Below are positions 14,140 to 22,133 of a stretch of 64,000 bases of DNA, in pieces. This DNA comes from Istiophorus platypterus. Taxonomy: Eukaryota > Chordata > Actinopteri > Istiophoriformes > Istiophoridae. The stretch is taken from positions 10,427,089 through 10,491,088 of the forward strand of contig CM029112.1 in NCBI GenBank assembly GCA_016859345.1, written 5' to 3'. The notes under the pieces are model-generated. The model was given only the letters and a program-made list of their open reading frames with translations. It made no database searches and was not told the DNA's origin. Within the stretch, counting starts at the first letter, position 1. The number at the start of each line of letters is the position of its first letter. The position numbers and the translations under genes are program-made.

Positions 14140-14148
14140 TGACCTTGA
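14140..14148 (-). promoter_or_regulatory. NR5A/ESRR-type site TCAAGGTCA
   Basis: TGACCTTGA reads TCAAGGTCA on the - strand, the monomeric NR5A1 (SF-1) consensus. AACAAG (14134-14139) abuts it. The mammalian testis enhancer of Sox9 combines NR5A1 and SOX/SRY sites, so the pairing is suggestive, but one such 9-mer is expected by chance every 100 kb or so. Confidence 0.25.
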
Positions 14149-14153
14149 ATTCT

Positions 14154-14240
14154 TTTATTTCATTTTATTTCATTTTATTTGATTTGATTTGATTTGATTT
14201 GATTTTTATCTTATTTTATTTTATTTTGTTTTATTTTGTT
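14154..14240. repeat. Pentanucleotide repeat (ATTTT / GATTT)n
   Basis: Tandem five-base units: CATTTTATTT copies, then GATTT x5, then TTATTTTATTTTG units. Simple satellite DNA, likely length-variable. Confidence 0.95.
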
Positions 14241-17200
14241 AAACATAACTCTTGATTTATACTTTGTGATAGAATCTTTGTTTATCCTTATTTAGTGGTG
14301 TCCAACTACCGTAAAATGATTGATGTCCAACGTAGGAGCTGTAGCAGCAAAATCCCAGAGTATATTGACTTGAGCAGAGGTTTTTTAGTTCAGTTTATTT
14401 TGTCTCTTTAAATGTTGGTGTCTTTAAAAGTCATCTTCCGGCATTGCACATAAAAGTGACAGCAAGATCAGTGTTATTTCAATTCATCCCTTGTAGCCAT
14501 TATCTGTTCTCTGTTGAGAGGACCCCTGTTGAGGATGCGAGCAAATTATTAGCCTCTGCAAAGGCTCAGGTAATGTCGGAACATTTTGTCAGCATTTTGA
14601 CAGTGAGCCATTGTCATTCGGACATAATTACAGCTCAGGCCCTATTATTGGAATGGCAGAAGAGTATCCTGCTGAGATCTCAACTCTGCTTTTATAGTAT
14701 TTCATTGTCTTTTAAACTGACTCTTGAGGTCACCTCCCCTGAAGGCATGCAAGGTACCTTGTAGTCACTCAGCAGAGTTCAATATTGGATGTGCTTTTCA
14801 GGTGGGCTTATCAGAAAAGGTTAGGAGTGGATGTTTGGATTTTGTGCTATTGACTTCACAGGTTTAAAGAAAACAACAGTTCCATGAGAGGAGAATTTAA
14901 ATATTTTTGACTAGTTGAAATAGGAGCTATTGCTGTTGTGTAGTTTACACATTCTGTCTCATAGTTCTTTTTGTTTATTATAACATTAAATTAGGGCTCA
15001 GTGAGGACAACATATCCAACACTGCTGAAATTGCCAAGAACTATTGGTTCCACTGCATTCCCAGATCAGTGCGCATTTCCTTCCCCGCAGATACACTATC
15101 AATGAGTGCCCAAGGTGTTTCAGTTGAATAGAAGCCAGGGCCAGATAAGGCTGAGATTACTGTGGCACTATCTCCAGAGGAGGCCGGAGAAAGGAGAAGA
15201 TATACAAGAAAGCGTGCGGCAGCAGTTACCACACACTGCTGGTCACAGGGGTGAAGGCCAGAATACATCTGTTTCTCAGTTCGACTGCAGTTCCTTCAGG
15301 GGAGTCTCATGCCTTTTCTGATACTGATTTGACCTGATGACGGAGGTGACAACTGCCGGGTCAATAAATAATTGCATTTTTTTTTTTAAGGCACCTTTTT
15401 TTTTTGTTTGTTTTTTGTTTTTTTGTTTTGTATTGTTTTCATTTTTCTAGAAAAGATTCATTAGAAATATTGAAGTCATCTCACAACATGCAGTCTGAAA
15501 ACGTACCTTTTACACTCTTTCCAAGTGTCTGCATGCTTTTCCCCCTCAGTCTTACGGGTGAAGCCACTGGGAGCTGTTGTGGTTATGTGTGGGATATCAG
15601 GGAGGTGTGAGAGAGTCAGAGCAGAGAATATAAACCCATCCTTTTGAGGGTGTCAGGGCCTTGATAAGTCCTGTTTAAACTTTACCCTTTGCAAAATGCC
15701 ATGTGTCAACAGTTGCCCGTGACCAGAGTGCTCTGATCTGGTTCGGCAAACACCTGGGCTAGCCCACCCCATCCCCGTGAGACCTTTCACTGACAGTGGG
15801 CGAGGATGCACCTCTGCAGCCAAACTGGCTTGTATGTGATACAAATTTTTAAGAATTAACAAACAAATGGAGGAACTAACAGTGGAAGCATCCGGAAGGA
15901 AAGTTCAGATGATTCCCTGAAAGGATTTTCTCAGTTCTCCCTCTTGCAGTCTTCTGCCATGTCTGGGGCAGTTGGCTCTAGTTGCGGAAAGTCTCAGACA
16001 GGTGTTATGCAGATTGTGAGTGGCTGAAGCCACCTCTGCCTCCTCTAGCTCTGCCACACTATTCATCACCTAGTGAAGTCTTTTAATTCTTTATGGAACT
16101 CACAGCAAATAATTTAAACACATTGGTGGTGTTAATGTACTTCAAGCAAATGCAAAATATCTGCTCCATCTTAGCATTTCAACTAGTTATTTGGTTATAC
16201 TACTAGAAATCCTTTATGCACTTCAACCTTTTCTTCAATCAGAAAGACTAAAAATATGAAAACAACATCATCAGAAATAAATTTTAAAAAACCCTCATAT
16301 TGGATTTGATTAAATTGCTTTGAAAAATACACTTCAAAGGTATCAAGAAGACTCTTGCATCTATTGCACTGACACATCTGCACATATATCACACTAAATG
16401 TTTTTCAAAAAAATACAGGCGCTCTGCTCAAACATTTGCAGTGGAATTTGAGAGAGCTACAAAAAGGTGGAAGACATGATTTGGCAGTTTACCCTCAGTG
16501 TTTGCCTCAAAATTTTGACGCCATGGCTCGAAGTCAAGCTGAGAAGTTTCCCAAGACCTGCCCGGCCTACAGGCGGACGTTCCATGTAAGCCTGGCCCCT
16601 GATGATCCGTGTCCCCCTCCTTAGTAGACTGTAAGTAAGGCTACAGGCCACCTCAGACCCTCTGCAGTCAGCACTGTGGGGGCGCAAACATGCCCAACCA
16701 CACCTCTGATGCCTCTGTGTTAGCCATCACTGGGTTTCCTCCTCTGCATGTTGAGACCAGTCGCCTCGCAGAATGGAAACTCACAAATAGGAGCAGCTCA
16801 CATCACACCTCCTCATAATGTGCCAAAATAAATAAATAAAATTAAATTGAATATTCACCTTTTAATGAGACTTAAGCGTGTTGTTTTGTACTAACAAATT
16901 GTACATTCGAAGCAAGCTAAGCAGCAGCTCTTAGAGGCATCTCAGAAGTTACACATTATTGAGAGAAATGGGTCAAGGTTTTCTGTCAAAGTATAGAGAA
17001 TCAGGTTACTTTGGAGTGTTATAAAATCAGCATAATTATACCTATCAAGTGGAGATGAAACCATAACAACTCAGCATCCCTTACCTTTTCCTACCCCCTG
17101 TGTTTCTCTCAAGCCTGAACTTTGGAGGAGCAGCATTTCTGAATTGCATGTCATCTAGTTACATACAGGGGAGCTGACAAGGCAGTGCGTCCCAGCCCCC

Positions 17201-17399
17201 AGTCAACTGGCAGGAAAAGCAGCAGAAATTACAGGTGAATCCGACAGAACTATTAGGCTGCTTTTTAATGAAAATGTCACAGTCAGGACAGAGTGAAAGA
17301 CTCTTAATGTGACTGGAAACCTTAAACCACCCCCTTCTTTAAAGAGGCAAAATGGCAAAATGTTTATTTTTAGCAATGAAAGACACTGCTTATGACAAA

Positions 17400-17403
<4 letters not shown>
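14241..17403. other. Upstream desert, proximal part; no gene found
   Basis: Short open frames only. It contains a T-rich low-complexity stretch (15369-15435) and an AAATA-type run (16827-16850). Nothing else could be assigned. Confidence 0.65.

Positions 17404-17437
<34 letters not shown>
17404..17437. repeat. (CA)n microsatellite
   Basis: About 16 uninterrupted CA units, 2.5 kb upstream of the sox9 start. Confidence 0.98.
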
Positions 17438-17439
<2 letters not shown>

Positions 17440-17918
17440 CATTATTTATATGTATTTATTATGTGTCATATTTGGAATATTTTCTTTAGACTTTACGGCC
17501 CATTTTTCAGTTTTCCTCTTAGCTTTCTTATAGTTTTAAAATTGTAGCCTGTAACTAATCAGCTTTTTAAATGATCTCTTGTGATTGATATAAACATAAT
17601 AATGGAAATTGATTTGACATGATTTCGGCTTATCAGTAGCCGAATCTATGAATAGCCAAAGTGACCAAATACTCTTAATTATTGAGCAACATCTCCTGTG
17701 TGAGAGTCGTTGTATTTCTGTTGATAACAGATTTACTTTTCTCCCTTAATAAAATCGTTATTGTTGATGTAATCGTTAGTCTTGACTAAATATTCGTTTA
17801 AAAACTTGTGGTAAAAATAGCAAACTTTCGGTCTTTTCGTGGCTTTTTGTGGACTCATAACTTACAGTCGGATTTGGTTTCTAAAAGTGAATACACGGAT
17901 TAAAGCGACTGAACTCTC

Positions 17919-17936
17919 AACAAAGTGTCCTTTGTC
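17919..17936. promoter_or_regulatory. sox9: SoxE-type inverted dimer site
   Basis: AACAAAG-TGTC-CTTTGTC. The heptamers are in inverted orientation, four bases apart, the arrangement preferred by SOX8/9/10 dimers. The first heptamer is a perfect (A/T)(A/T)CAA(A/T)G; the second has one off-consensus outer base. Confidence 0.45.
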
Positions 17937-17987
17937 CCCCCGAAAACAAGTGTTGGAGCAAATCCAGCAAAGTAGATTTTAGTGTTG

Positions 17988-18009
17988 CAAAACAAACACG
18001 TTTGTTTTG
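17988..18009. promoter_or_regulatory. sox9: 22-bp palindrome with AACAAA / TTTGTT arms
   Basis: CAAAACAAAC (17988-17997) and GTTTGTTTTG (18000-18009) are exact inverted arms, 2 bp apart. The core can be read as inverted SOX-like AACAAA/TTTGTT hexamers or as forkhead-like ACAAACA. Confidence 0.4.
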
Positions 18010-18130
18010 TTCCAGTTTTAATGGACTGTCTGTTTAAATTGGTTTGGTTTCTCTGAGAAAATCGAATAGTTACAAAATGTAATAGTTATTTGTTTTTACA
18101 TGCGTTCGTATATAACTGTTACATCAATTA

Positions 18131-18170
18131 TGATGATGATAATGATGATGGTGACGATGTTGATGATGAG
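18131..18170. repeat. Imperfect GAT trinucleotide repeat
   Basis: TGA/GAT units with interruptions (TGATGATGATAATGATGATG then diverged copies). Simple repeat. Confidence 0.85.
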
Positions 18171-18540
18171 TGTTCGTGTTTGTAGACCTTTTGATACCAA
18201 GCGATTTTAAAACGGTGCAGTTACAAATTATAGAAAATTAAGAAAAAAGAAATCACTAAAAAAAAAAAGTCGTGAATCAAAGAAATCGTGAATTAAAAAA
18301 ACAAAAAAAACAAAAACAACTTTCACACGCTGGAAGACGTCCTGGATGAAGATACAGTCAGATCTCCAGTTGATTATTTTCCATAAGAACCATTTTAATA
18401 AGAAAATGTTTTATCTTTTTCCATCGGGGCCACGTCCTTGACGGGATCAACATGTTGCGCACCAGAGAGAGGAGGCCCTAGAATATAGACGGAGACTGCG
18501 AACTTTAATCTCTGGAATATGTTTTCCAATAACCCTCCAG

Positions 18541-18800
18541 CTGACCGTTTCAATCAGTGCGGCCCCCGCTCTCAGTTGCGGGGATTCCTCTCGAGTTTCT
18601 GGACCGCTGTCTCCCCCTGTTGGCCGCCGTCGCTCCCCGTCGGCCCCCGGAGCGGCGGCCGAGCCGAGGAGACGACCGACGGCCGCCGCTCCGGAGCGGC
18701 TCCGCCGTCCCCGCCGGCTCCGCCGCCTCTGCGCACAACGCGCGTCGCCGGACACGCTGCTGCCCCTGCGCACGTCCGCGCACCAACCAACGACCGCCGC
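18541..18800. other. Upstream CpG island with inverted repeat
   Basis: Roughly 40 CpG dinucleotides in 240 bp, far above the flanks. It contains a 15-bp perfect inverted repeat with an 18-nt loop (18647-18661 / 18680-18694) and an additional partial copy CCGGAGCGG (18691-18699). All frames stay open over several hundred bases because stop codons are rare in such DNA, so no protein is claimed. It lies 1.1-1.4 kb before the sox9 start. It could be an unmethylated regulatory island or the promoter of an upstream or antisense transcript. Confidence 0.6.
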
Positions 18801-19500
18801 CGTTTGTCCTGCACTGAAAACACGTTCAGGGAACAGGTCGGTGGGTCTCCAGTGAGGGTTTACTGCTCCAATTAGACCGGCGTATCCCTTGTGCATCTCC
18901 CACAGCCAACGGGCTATGCCCCTCCGCAGAAGTGCACTAAACACAAAGATAAATTCAGGTGGTAAAACGAGGGACTTAAAAAGAAAAAAAAAAAAAAGCC
19001 AACACGTAGCACAAAAGTTTTAATTAGTCAATTTTAGGGCCAAGTTGTATAGCTAGGCAAATGAGCCTGTCATTTCTGTAAGAGTGAAATAAAGGAAATA
19101 AAGTCTATAACCCAAGTGCCACAGCTCTGAACTGCAATTAAAAAGTATCATAATGAAAAGTCGGGGAAGAAAAGTAAATAATGAATGATTATTCTAATGT
19201 TGATGCTACAGACTCAGTGTCTGTGATAAAAAAAAATCACTGGGTAGTATATATATTTTTTTAATATCCTTTGGTATCACCATAATATTTCAATTGTTCA
19301 CGTGGACATATCATTCCGTGGTTGAGCGCAACGCTCCTGCTCTGTGTTTTTCTCAGACAGTTTGATTTTTATTTTTTATTTTTTTTACTTTCAATTCACA
19401 ACTTTTTAAACCTTGCATTTTCGAATAAAGCAAAGCTTATAAGGGGAAAAACACTTTTCCTAGTTTCACGGGGTTTTCACTGTTGTTGACTGCAAGAGTC
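18801..19500 (+). promoter_or_regulatory. sox9: sox9 promoter-proximal region
   Basis: AT-rich, gene-free, with a CACGTG E-box (19299-19304), TTAATTAG-type homeodomain words around 19020 and several T runs near 19365-19390. It directly precedes the core promoter and probably carries proximal control sites. No element is assigned firmly. Confidence 0.4.
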
Positions 19501-19502
19501 AT

Positions 19503-19561
19503 ATTACGTCCCCGCCTCCGAAAAGTTTCCCCCAATCACTTCCTCGCCGTCAAACATAAAT
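19503..19561 (+). promoter_or_regulatory. sox9: sox9 core promoter
   Basis: Within 60 bp there are, in order, a CRE-like TTACGTC (19504-19510), a GC box CCCGCCTCC (19511-19519), a CCAAT box (19532-19536) and a TATA-like CATAAAT (19555-19561). The CCAAT-to-TATA spacing is about 20 bp. Transcription should begin about 25-30 bp after the TATA-like box, near 19585-19592, giving a 5' UTR of roughly 310 nt, similar in scale to the mammalian SOX9 leader. CREB-type, CCAAT and TATA elements are known in mammalian SOX9 promoters. The start point itself is inferred. Confidence 0.75.
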
Positions 19562-19585
19562 CCAGGCATCTCCTCCTGCGCCACT

Positions 19586-19900
19586 AGACTCTTCAGATTT
19601 CCTCTTAGAGCACATCACCCAGTCACATTTCTCTTTAAAGCCACCGTTTCAAAGTTATGCATTAGAAAGCGATCACTCGCAATCTGCCTTCTTGTTTTTG
19701 AAAAGCCGAAGGAGCGTCAAAAATTTCTATTTTTGGCATTTTTTCCCTCCTCTTTTTACTTTAAAGGATTCAACTTTGCCAGTCAAGCTGTGCGCCCTCG
19801 AAGGGTGTCACTGCAGTCTCTGTGCACAGCACTTGGATTTAGAAAGAAGGATTTTCTCCCTTTTTTTTCACCGCGAGAAGCTGTTCTTTCATTTTTTCGC
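19586..19900 (+). other. sox9: sox9 5' untranslated region (predicted)
   Basis: The start is inferred from the TATA-like box. The leader is pyrimidine-rich in its second half (T/C runs around 19731-19765 and 19856-19898). It contains a single upstream ATG at 19657, which opens a minimal two-codon frame (ATG CAT TAG, 19657-19665). No other ATG precedes the main start. Confidence 0.65.
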
Positions 19901-20328
19901 ATGAATCTCCTCGACCCTTACCTGAAGATGACAGAAGAACAGGAGAAGTGTCACTCTGACGCTCCCAGCCCCAGCATGTCTGAGGACTCCGCGGGCTCGC
20001 CGTGCCCGTCCGGGTCCGGCTCGGACACCGAGAACACCCGGCCGTCCGACAACCACCTCCTCAGGGGTCCAGACTACAAGAAGGAGGGCGAGGAAGAAAA
20101 ATTCCCCGTCTGCATCAGAGATGCGGTGTCCCAGGTGTTGAAGGGTTACGACTGGACGCTGGTTCCAATGCCGGTGCGCGTAAACGGCTCCAGCAAAAGC
20201 AAACCCCACGTCAAAAGGCCCATGAACGCGTTCATGGTCTGGGCTCAAGCTGCAAGGAGAAAGCTGGCGGATCAGTACCCGCATCTGCACAACGCGGAAC
20301 TCAGCAAAACCCTGGGCAAACTTTGGAG
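19901..20328 (+). CDS. sox9: sox9 coding exon 1 (N-terminus, dimerisation region, first half of HMG box)
   Basis: This exon encodes residues 1-142 and two bases of Arg143. The start is the ATG at 19901 because the peptide from there matches the invariant SOX9 N-terminus. The frame stays open upstream to 19733, but only through a TTG, so no upstream ATG competes in this frame. The start context is weak (C at -3), while Met10 at 19928 has A at -3. The exon ends inside the HMG box after the codons for KLW, at a consensus donor (AG then GTAGGT). The dimerisation region reads DAVSQVLKGYDWTLVPMPVR, nearly invariant among SoxE proteins. The box includes the basic nuclear-import stretch KRPMNAFMVWAQAARRK (105-121) and the start of the leucine-rich export segment (from 134). 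The exon is CpG-rich. Confidence 0.97.
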
Positions 20329-21663
20329 GTAGGTTCGCATTTTCAATTGCTTTTGCGCTTGTGCTCGTAGCTTTGCGCGGCGCATGATTTATTCGATGAA
20401 ATGCACCACCTGCCTGCTGGTTCAGGTAGAGCTTGACTTCGTTTGAATTTGAATAATCGCTCTTCAAAATGTACTGTTTTCTGTTATTGCCTCTTTCGAT
20501 TGGATGAGGGATAGGGGTTTTGGATACACTTCTTAATGCTGTGGTCAAGTGATATAATCTTTTTTTCAAGCCGCTTCTTGCTCATGATTAATAATGAAAC
20601 CGTCGGTGCAGTGATTCTGTAAATTGCGCATCTCTTGAAGAAATCAATCAAACGTTTCTCGGCCCTGGATTGGATGTATTTTAATACTGATGTACAATCC
20701 TCCGTTTTTACACCCCCCCCCCCCAGATTGCTCAACGAAGTAGAGAAGCGACCGTTTGTGGAAGAAGCGGAGCGATTGAGAGTGCAGCACAAGAAGGATC
20801 ACCCCGACTACAAATATCAGCCAAGGCGGAGAAAATCTGTCAAGAACGGGCAAAACGAAGCAGAGGAAGGCGAGCAAACGCACATATCTCCCAATGCGAT
20901 CTTCAAGGCGCTGCAGCAGGCCGATTCTCCAGCGTCTAGCATGGGCGAGGTGCACTCTCCAGGAGAACATTCAGGTAAGATAAGGAAAAAAAGAATAAAT
21001 AAAGAAAATGAATACATTAAAGGCGTCTGCTAGTGTTTTGTTTTGTTTTTTCAAAAGTCATTCATTTCGTTAGTTTGTAAAGATCGAATCTTAGAAGGCT
21101 TTAAGGCCTTGGACACCTGTTAATGAATAATGTTTAATGGGTTTTACAAGCCATCATGCAAATACACCTGTCAGACTAGAGCAAATAAACTCCTCCTCTT
21201 GCAAGAATATGCACTGGCGCTGGTATTTCATTTTTGTACCAGTCCTTCATGCTGGAAATATTGTCTTTAGATGCATCTTTTTGTAAATTTATTTTAACTA
21301 TAAAGCTAATTCTGCCTCTCTTCTAACCAGGTCAGTCCCAGGGCCCACCAACACCCCCAACCACCCCCAAGACAGATCTCCCCTCCAGCAAAGCTGACCT
21401 GAAGCGCGACGGGCGCCCCATGCAGGAGGGCACCAGCCGCCAGCTCAACATCGACTTTGGAGCTGTGGACATTGGCGAGCTGAGCAGCGACGTCATCTCC
21501 AACATGGGGAGCTTTGACGTCGATGAGTTTGATCAGTACCTGCCGCCTCACAGCCACGCTGGGGTGCCTGGCGCAGCCCAGGCCGGCTACACCGGCAGCT
21601 ATGGCATCACCAGCTCTTCAGTCGGCCAGGCAGCCAGCGTGGGAGCCCATGCTTGGATGTCCA

Positions 21664-21703
<40 letters not shown>

Positions 21704-22133
21704 GCAGCAGCAGCAGCAGCACTCTCTGACCACCTTGGGTGGAGGAGGCGAGCAAGGCCAGCAGGGTCAACAGAGAACCACCCAGATCAAGACAGAGCAG
21801 CTAAGTCCCAGTCACTACAGCGAACAGCAAGGCTCTCCACAGCACGTCACCTATGGGTCCTTCAACCTGCAGCACTACAGCACCTCCTCTTACCCCTCCA
21901 TCACAAGAGCACAGTATGACTATTCAGATCACCAAAATGGTGCCAACTCCTACTACAGCCATGCAGCTGGCCAAGGCTCCGGCCTGTACTCCACCTTCAG
22001 CTACATGAGCCCCAGCCAGAGGCCGATGTACACCCCAATCGCCGACACCACTGGGGTGCCCTCTGTGCCCCAGACCCACAGTCCGCAGCACTGGGAGCAG
22101 CAGCCCATTTACACACAGCTGTCCAGGCCATGA
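19901..22133 (+). CDS. sox9: SOX9 transcription factor (SoxE family), three coding exons
   Basis: The coding sequence is the join of 19901-20328, 20727-20974 and 21331-22133, giving 492 residues plus TGA. Intron phases are 2 and 1, as in vertebrate SOX9. In order the protein has: the conserved N-terminus beginning MNLLDPYLKM; the SoxE dimerisation region (about 60-102); the HMG box (about 103-181, starting HVKRPMNAF), which bends DNA at ACAAAG-like sites; a middle activation region (about 262-301) with the SoxE motif EFDQYL at 291-296; polyglutamine 338-355; and a C-terminal activation domain ending TQLSRP. IKTE at 378-381 is a SUMO consensus, and TPPTTPKTD at 233-241 matches the phosphodegron. 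In vertebrates the factor controls cartilage, testis and neural-crest genes from the nucleus. Two oddities: Gly63 replaces the mammalian PKA serine (Ser64), and polyQ stands where mammals have a P/Q/A-rich stretch. The identification is secure. Assignment to sox9a rather than sox9b is only a leaning. Confidence 0.98.
20329..20726 (+). other. sox9: sox9 intron 1
   Basis: A 398-bp GT-AG intron splits Arg143 inside the HMG box, the classical SoxE position. The donor is GTAGGT. Near the acceptor the pyrimidine tract contains an uninterrupted run of about a dozen C (20713-20724) directly before AG, likely to vary in length between individuals. No open frame or RNA gene is seen in it. Confidence 0.95.
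20727..20974 (+). CDS. sox9: sox9 coding exon 2 (second half of HMG box and linker)
   Basis: This exon encodes the third base of Arg143 through Ser225 and the first base of Gly226. It completes the HMG box (RPFVEEAERLRVQHKKDHPD region) and carries the second nuclear-import stretch PRRRK (175-179), followed by Ser180, which corresponds to the mammalian PKA site Ser181. The linker HISPNAIFKALQQADSPASS and the motif EVHSPGEHSG are typical SOX9. The exon is 248 nt, a few codons shorter than the mammalian one, the difference lying in the acidic linker around 186-192. It is bounded by AG at 20725-20726 and donor GTAAGA at 20975. Confidence 0.97.
20975..21330 (+). other. sox9: sox9 intron 2
   Basis: A 356-bp GT-AG intron (donor GTAAGA, acceptor CTAACCAG) in phase 1. 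In its middle is a perfect POU octamer ATGCAAAT (21156-21163) followed immediately by a CACCTG E-box (21165-21170), in an AT-rich stretch with several homeodomain-like ATTA/AATAA words. This could be an intronic regulatory element; no coding or RNA gene is visible. Confidence 0.9.
21331..22133 (+). CDS. sox9: sox9 coding exon 3 (activation domains, polyQ, stop)
   Basis: This exon encodes Gly226 to Pro492 and TGA at 22131. It begins GQSQGPPTPPTTPKTD, continues through the middle activation domain with DVDIGELSSDV and EFDQYLPP, then an 18-glutamine run (21666-21719) interrupted three times by CAA codons. The C-terminal activation domain is rich in Q/S/Y/P, with RPMYTPIADTTGVPSVPQTH and HSPQHWEQQ as near-invariant SOX9 segments. 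The mammalian P/Q/A-rich block is absent. Long open frames in the other two forward frames here (poly-Ser, poly-Ala) are shadows of the CAG tract. Confidence 0.97.
21666..21719 (+). repeat. sox9: Coding CAG/CAA repeat, 18 glutamines in SOX9
   Basis: The codon order is five CAG, CAA, three CAG, CAA, CAG, CAA, six CAG, giving Gln338-Gln355. The longest pure CAG runs are five and six codons, so the CAA interruptions should damp slippage, but length polymorphism is likely. It lies between the middle and C-terminal activation regions. Confidence 0.97.

Larger units (their letters stand above)
17438..18540 (+). promoter_or_regulatory. sox9: Proximal upstream region of sox9, candidate enhancer
   Basis: Non-repetitive AT-rich sequence 1.4-2.5 kb before the start codon. 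It holds the SoxE-type inverted pair (17919-17936), a 22-bp AACAAA/TTTGTT palindrome (17988-18009) and a GAT-trinucleotide stretch (18131-18170). No gene is seen. The paired SOX-like sites suggest SOX-dependent input, possibly from SOX9 itself. Confidence 0.4.

Noticed and set aside
18611..18625. CTCF-like word in the CpG island
   Set aside because: Only about 11 of 14 consensus positions match; too weak to call.
18447..18944. 165-codon open frame on the - strand plus others on both strands over the CpG island
   Set aside because: Extreme GC content removes stop codons in all frames; starts are non-ATG, and the arginine/glycine-rich translation matches no family.
19733..19900. In-frame N-terminal extension of SOX9 by 56 residues
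   Set aside because: Starts at TTG, lies in the expected 5' UTR, and the peptide is not part of any SOX9 I know.
19889..20569. 226-codon antisense frame across sox9 exon 1
   Set aside because: Shadow of the conserved coding strand in GC-rich sequence.
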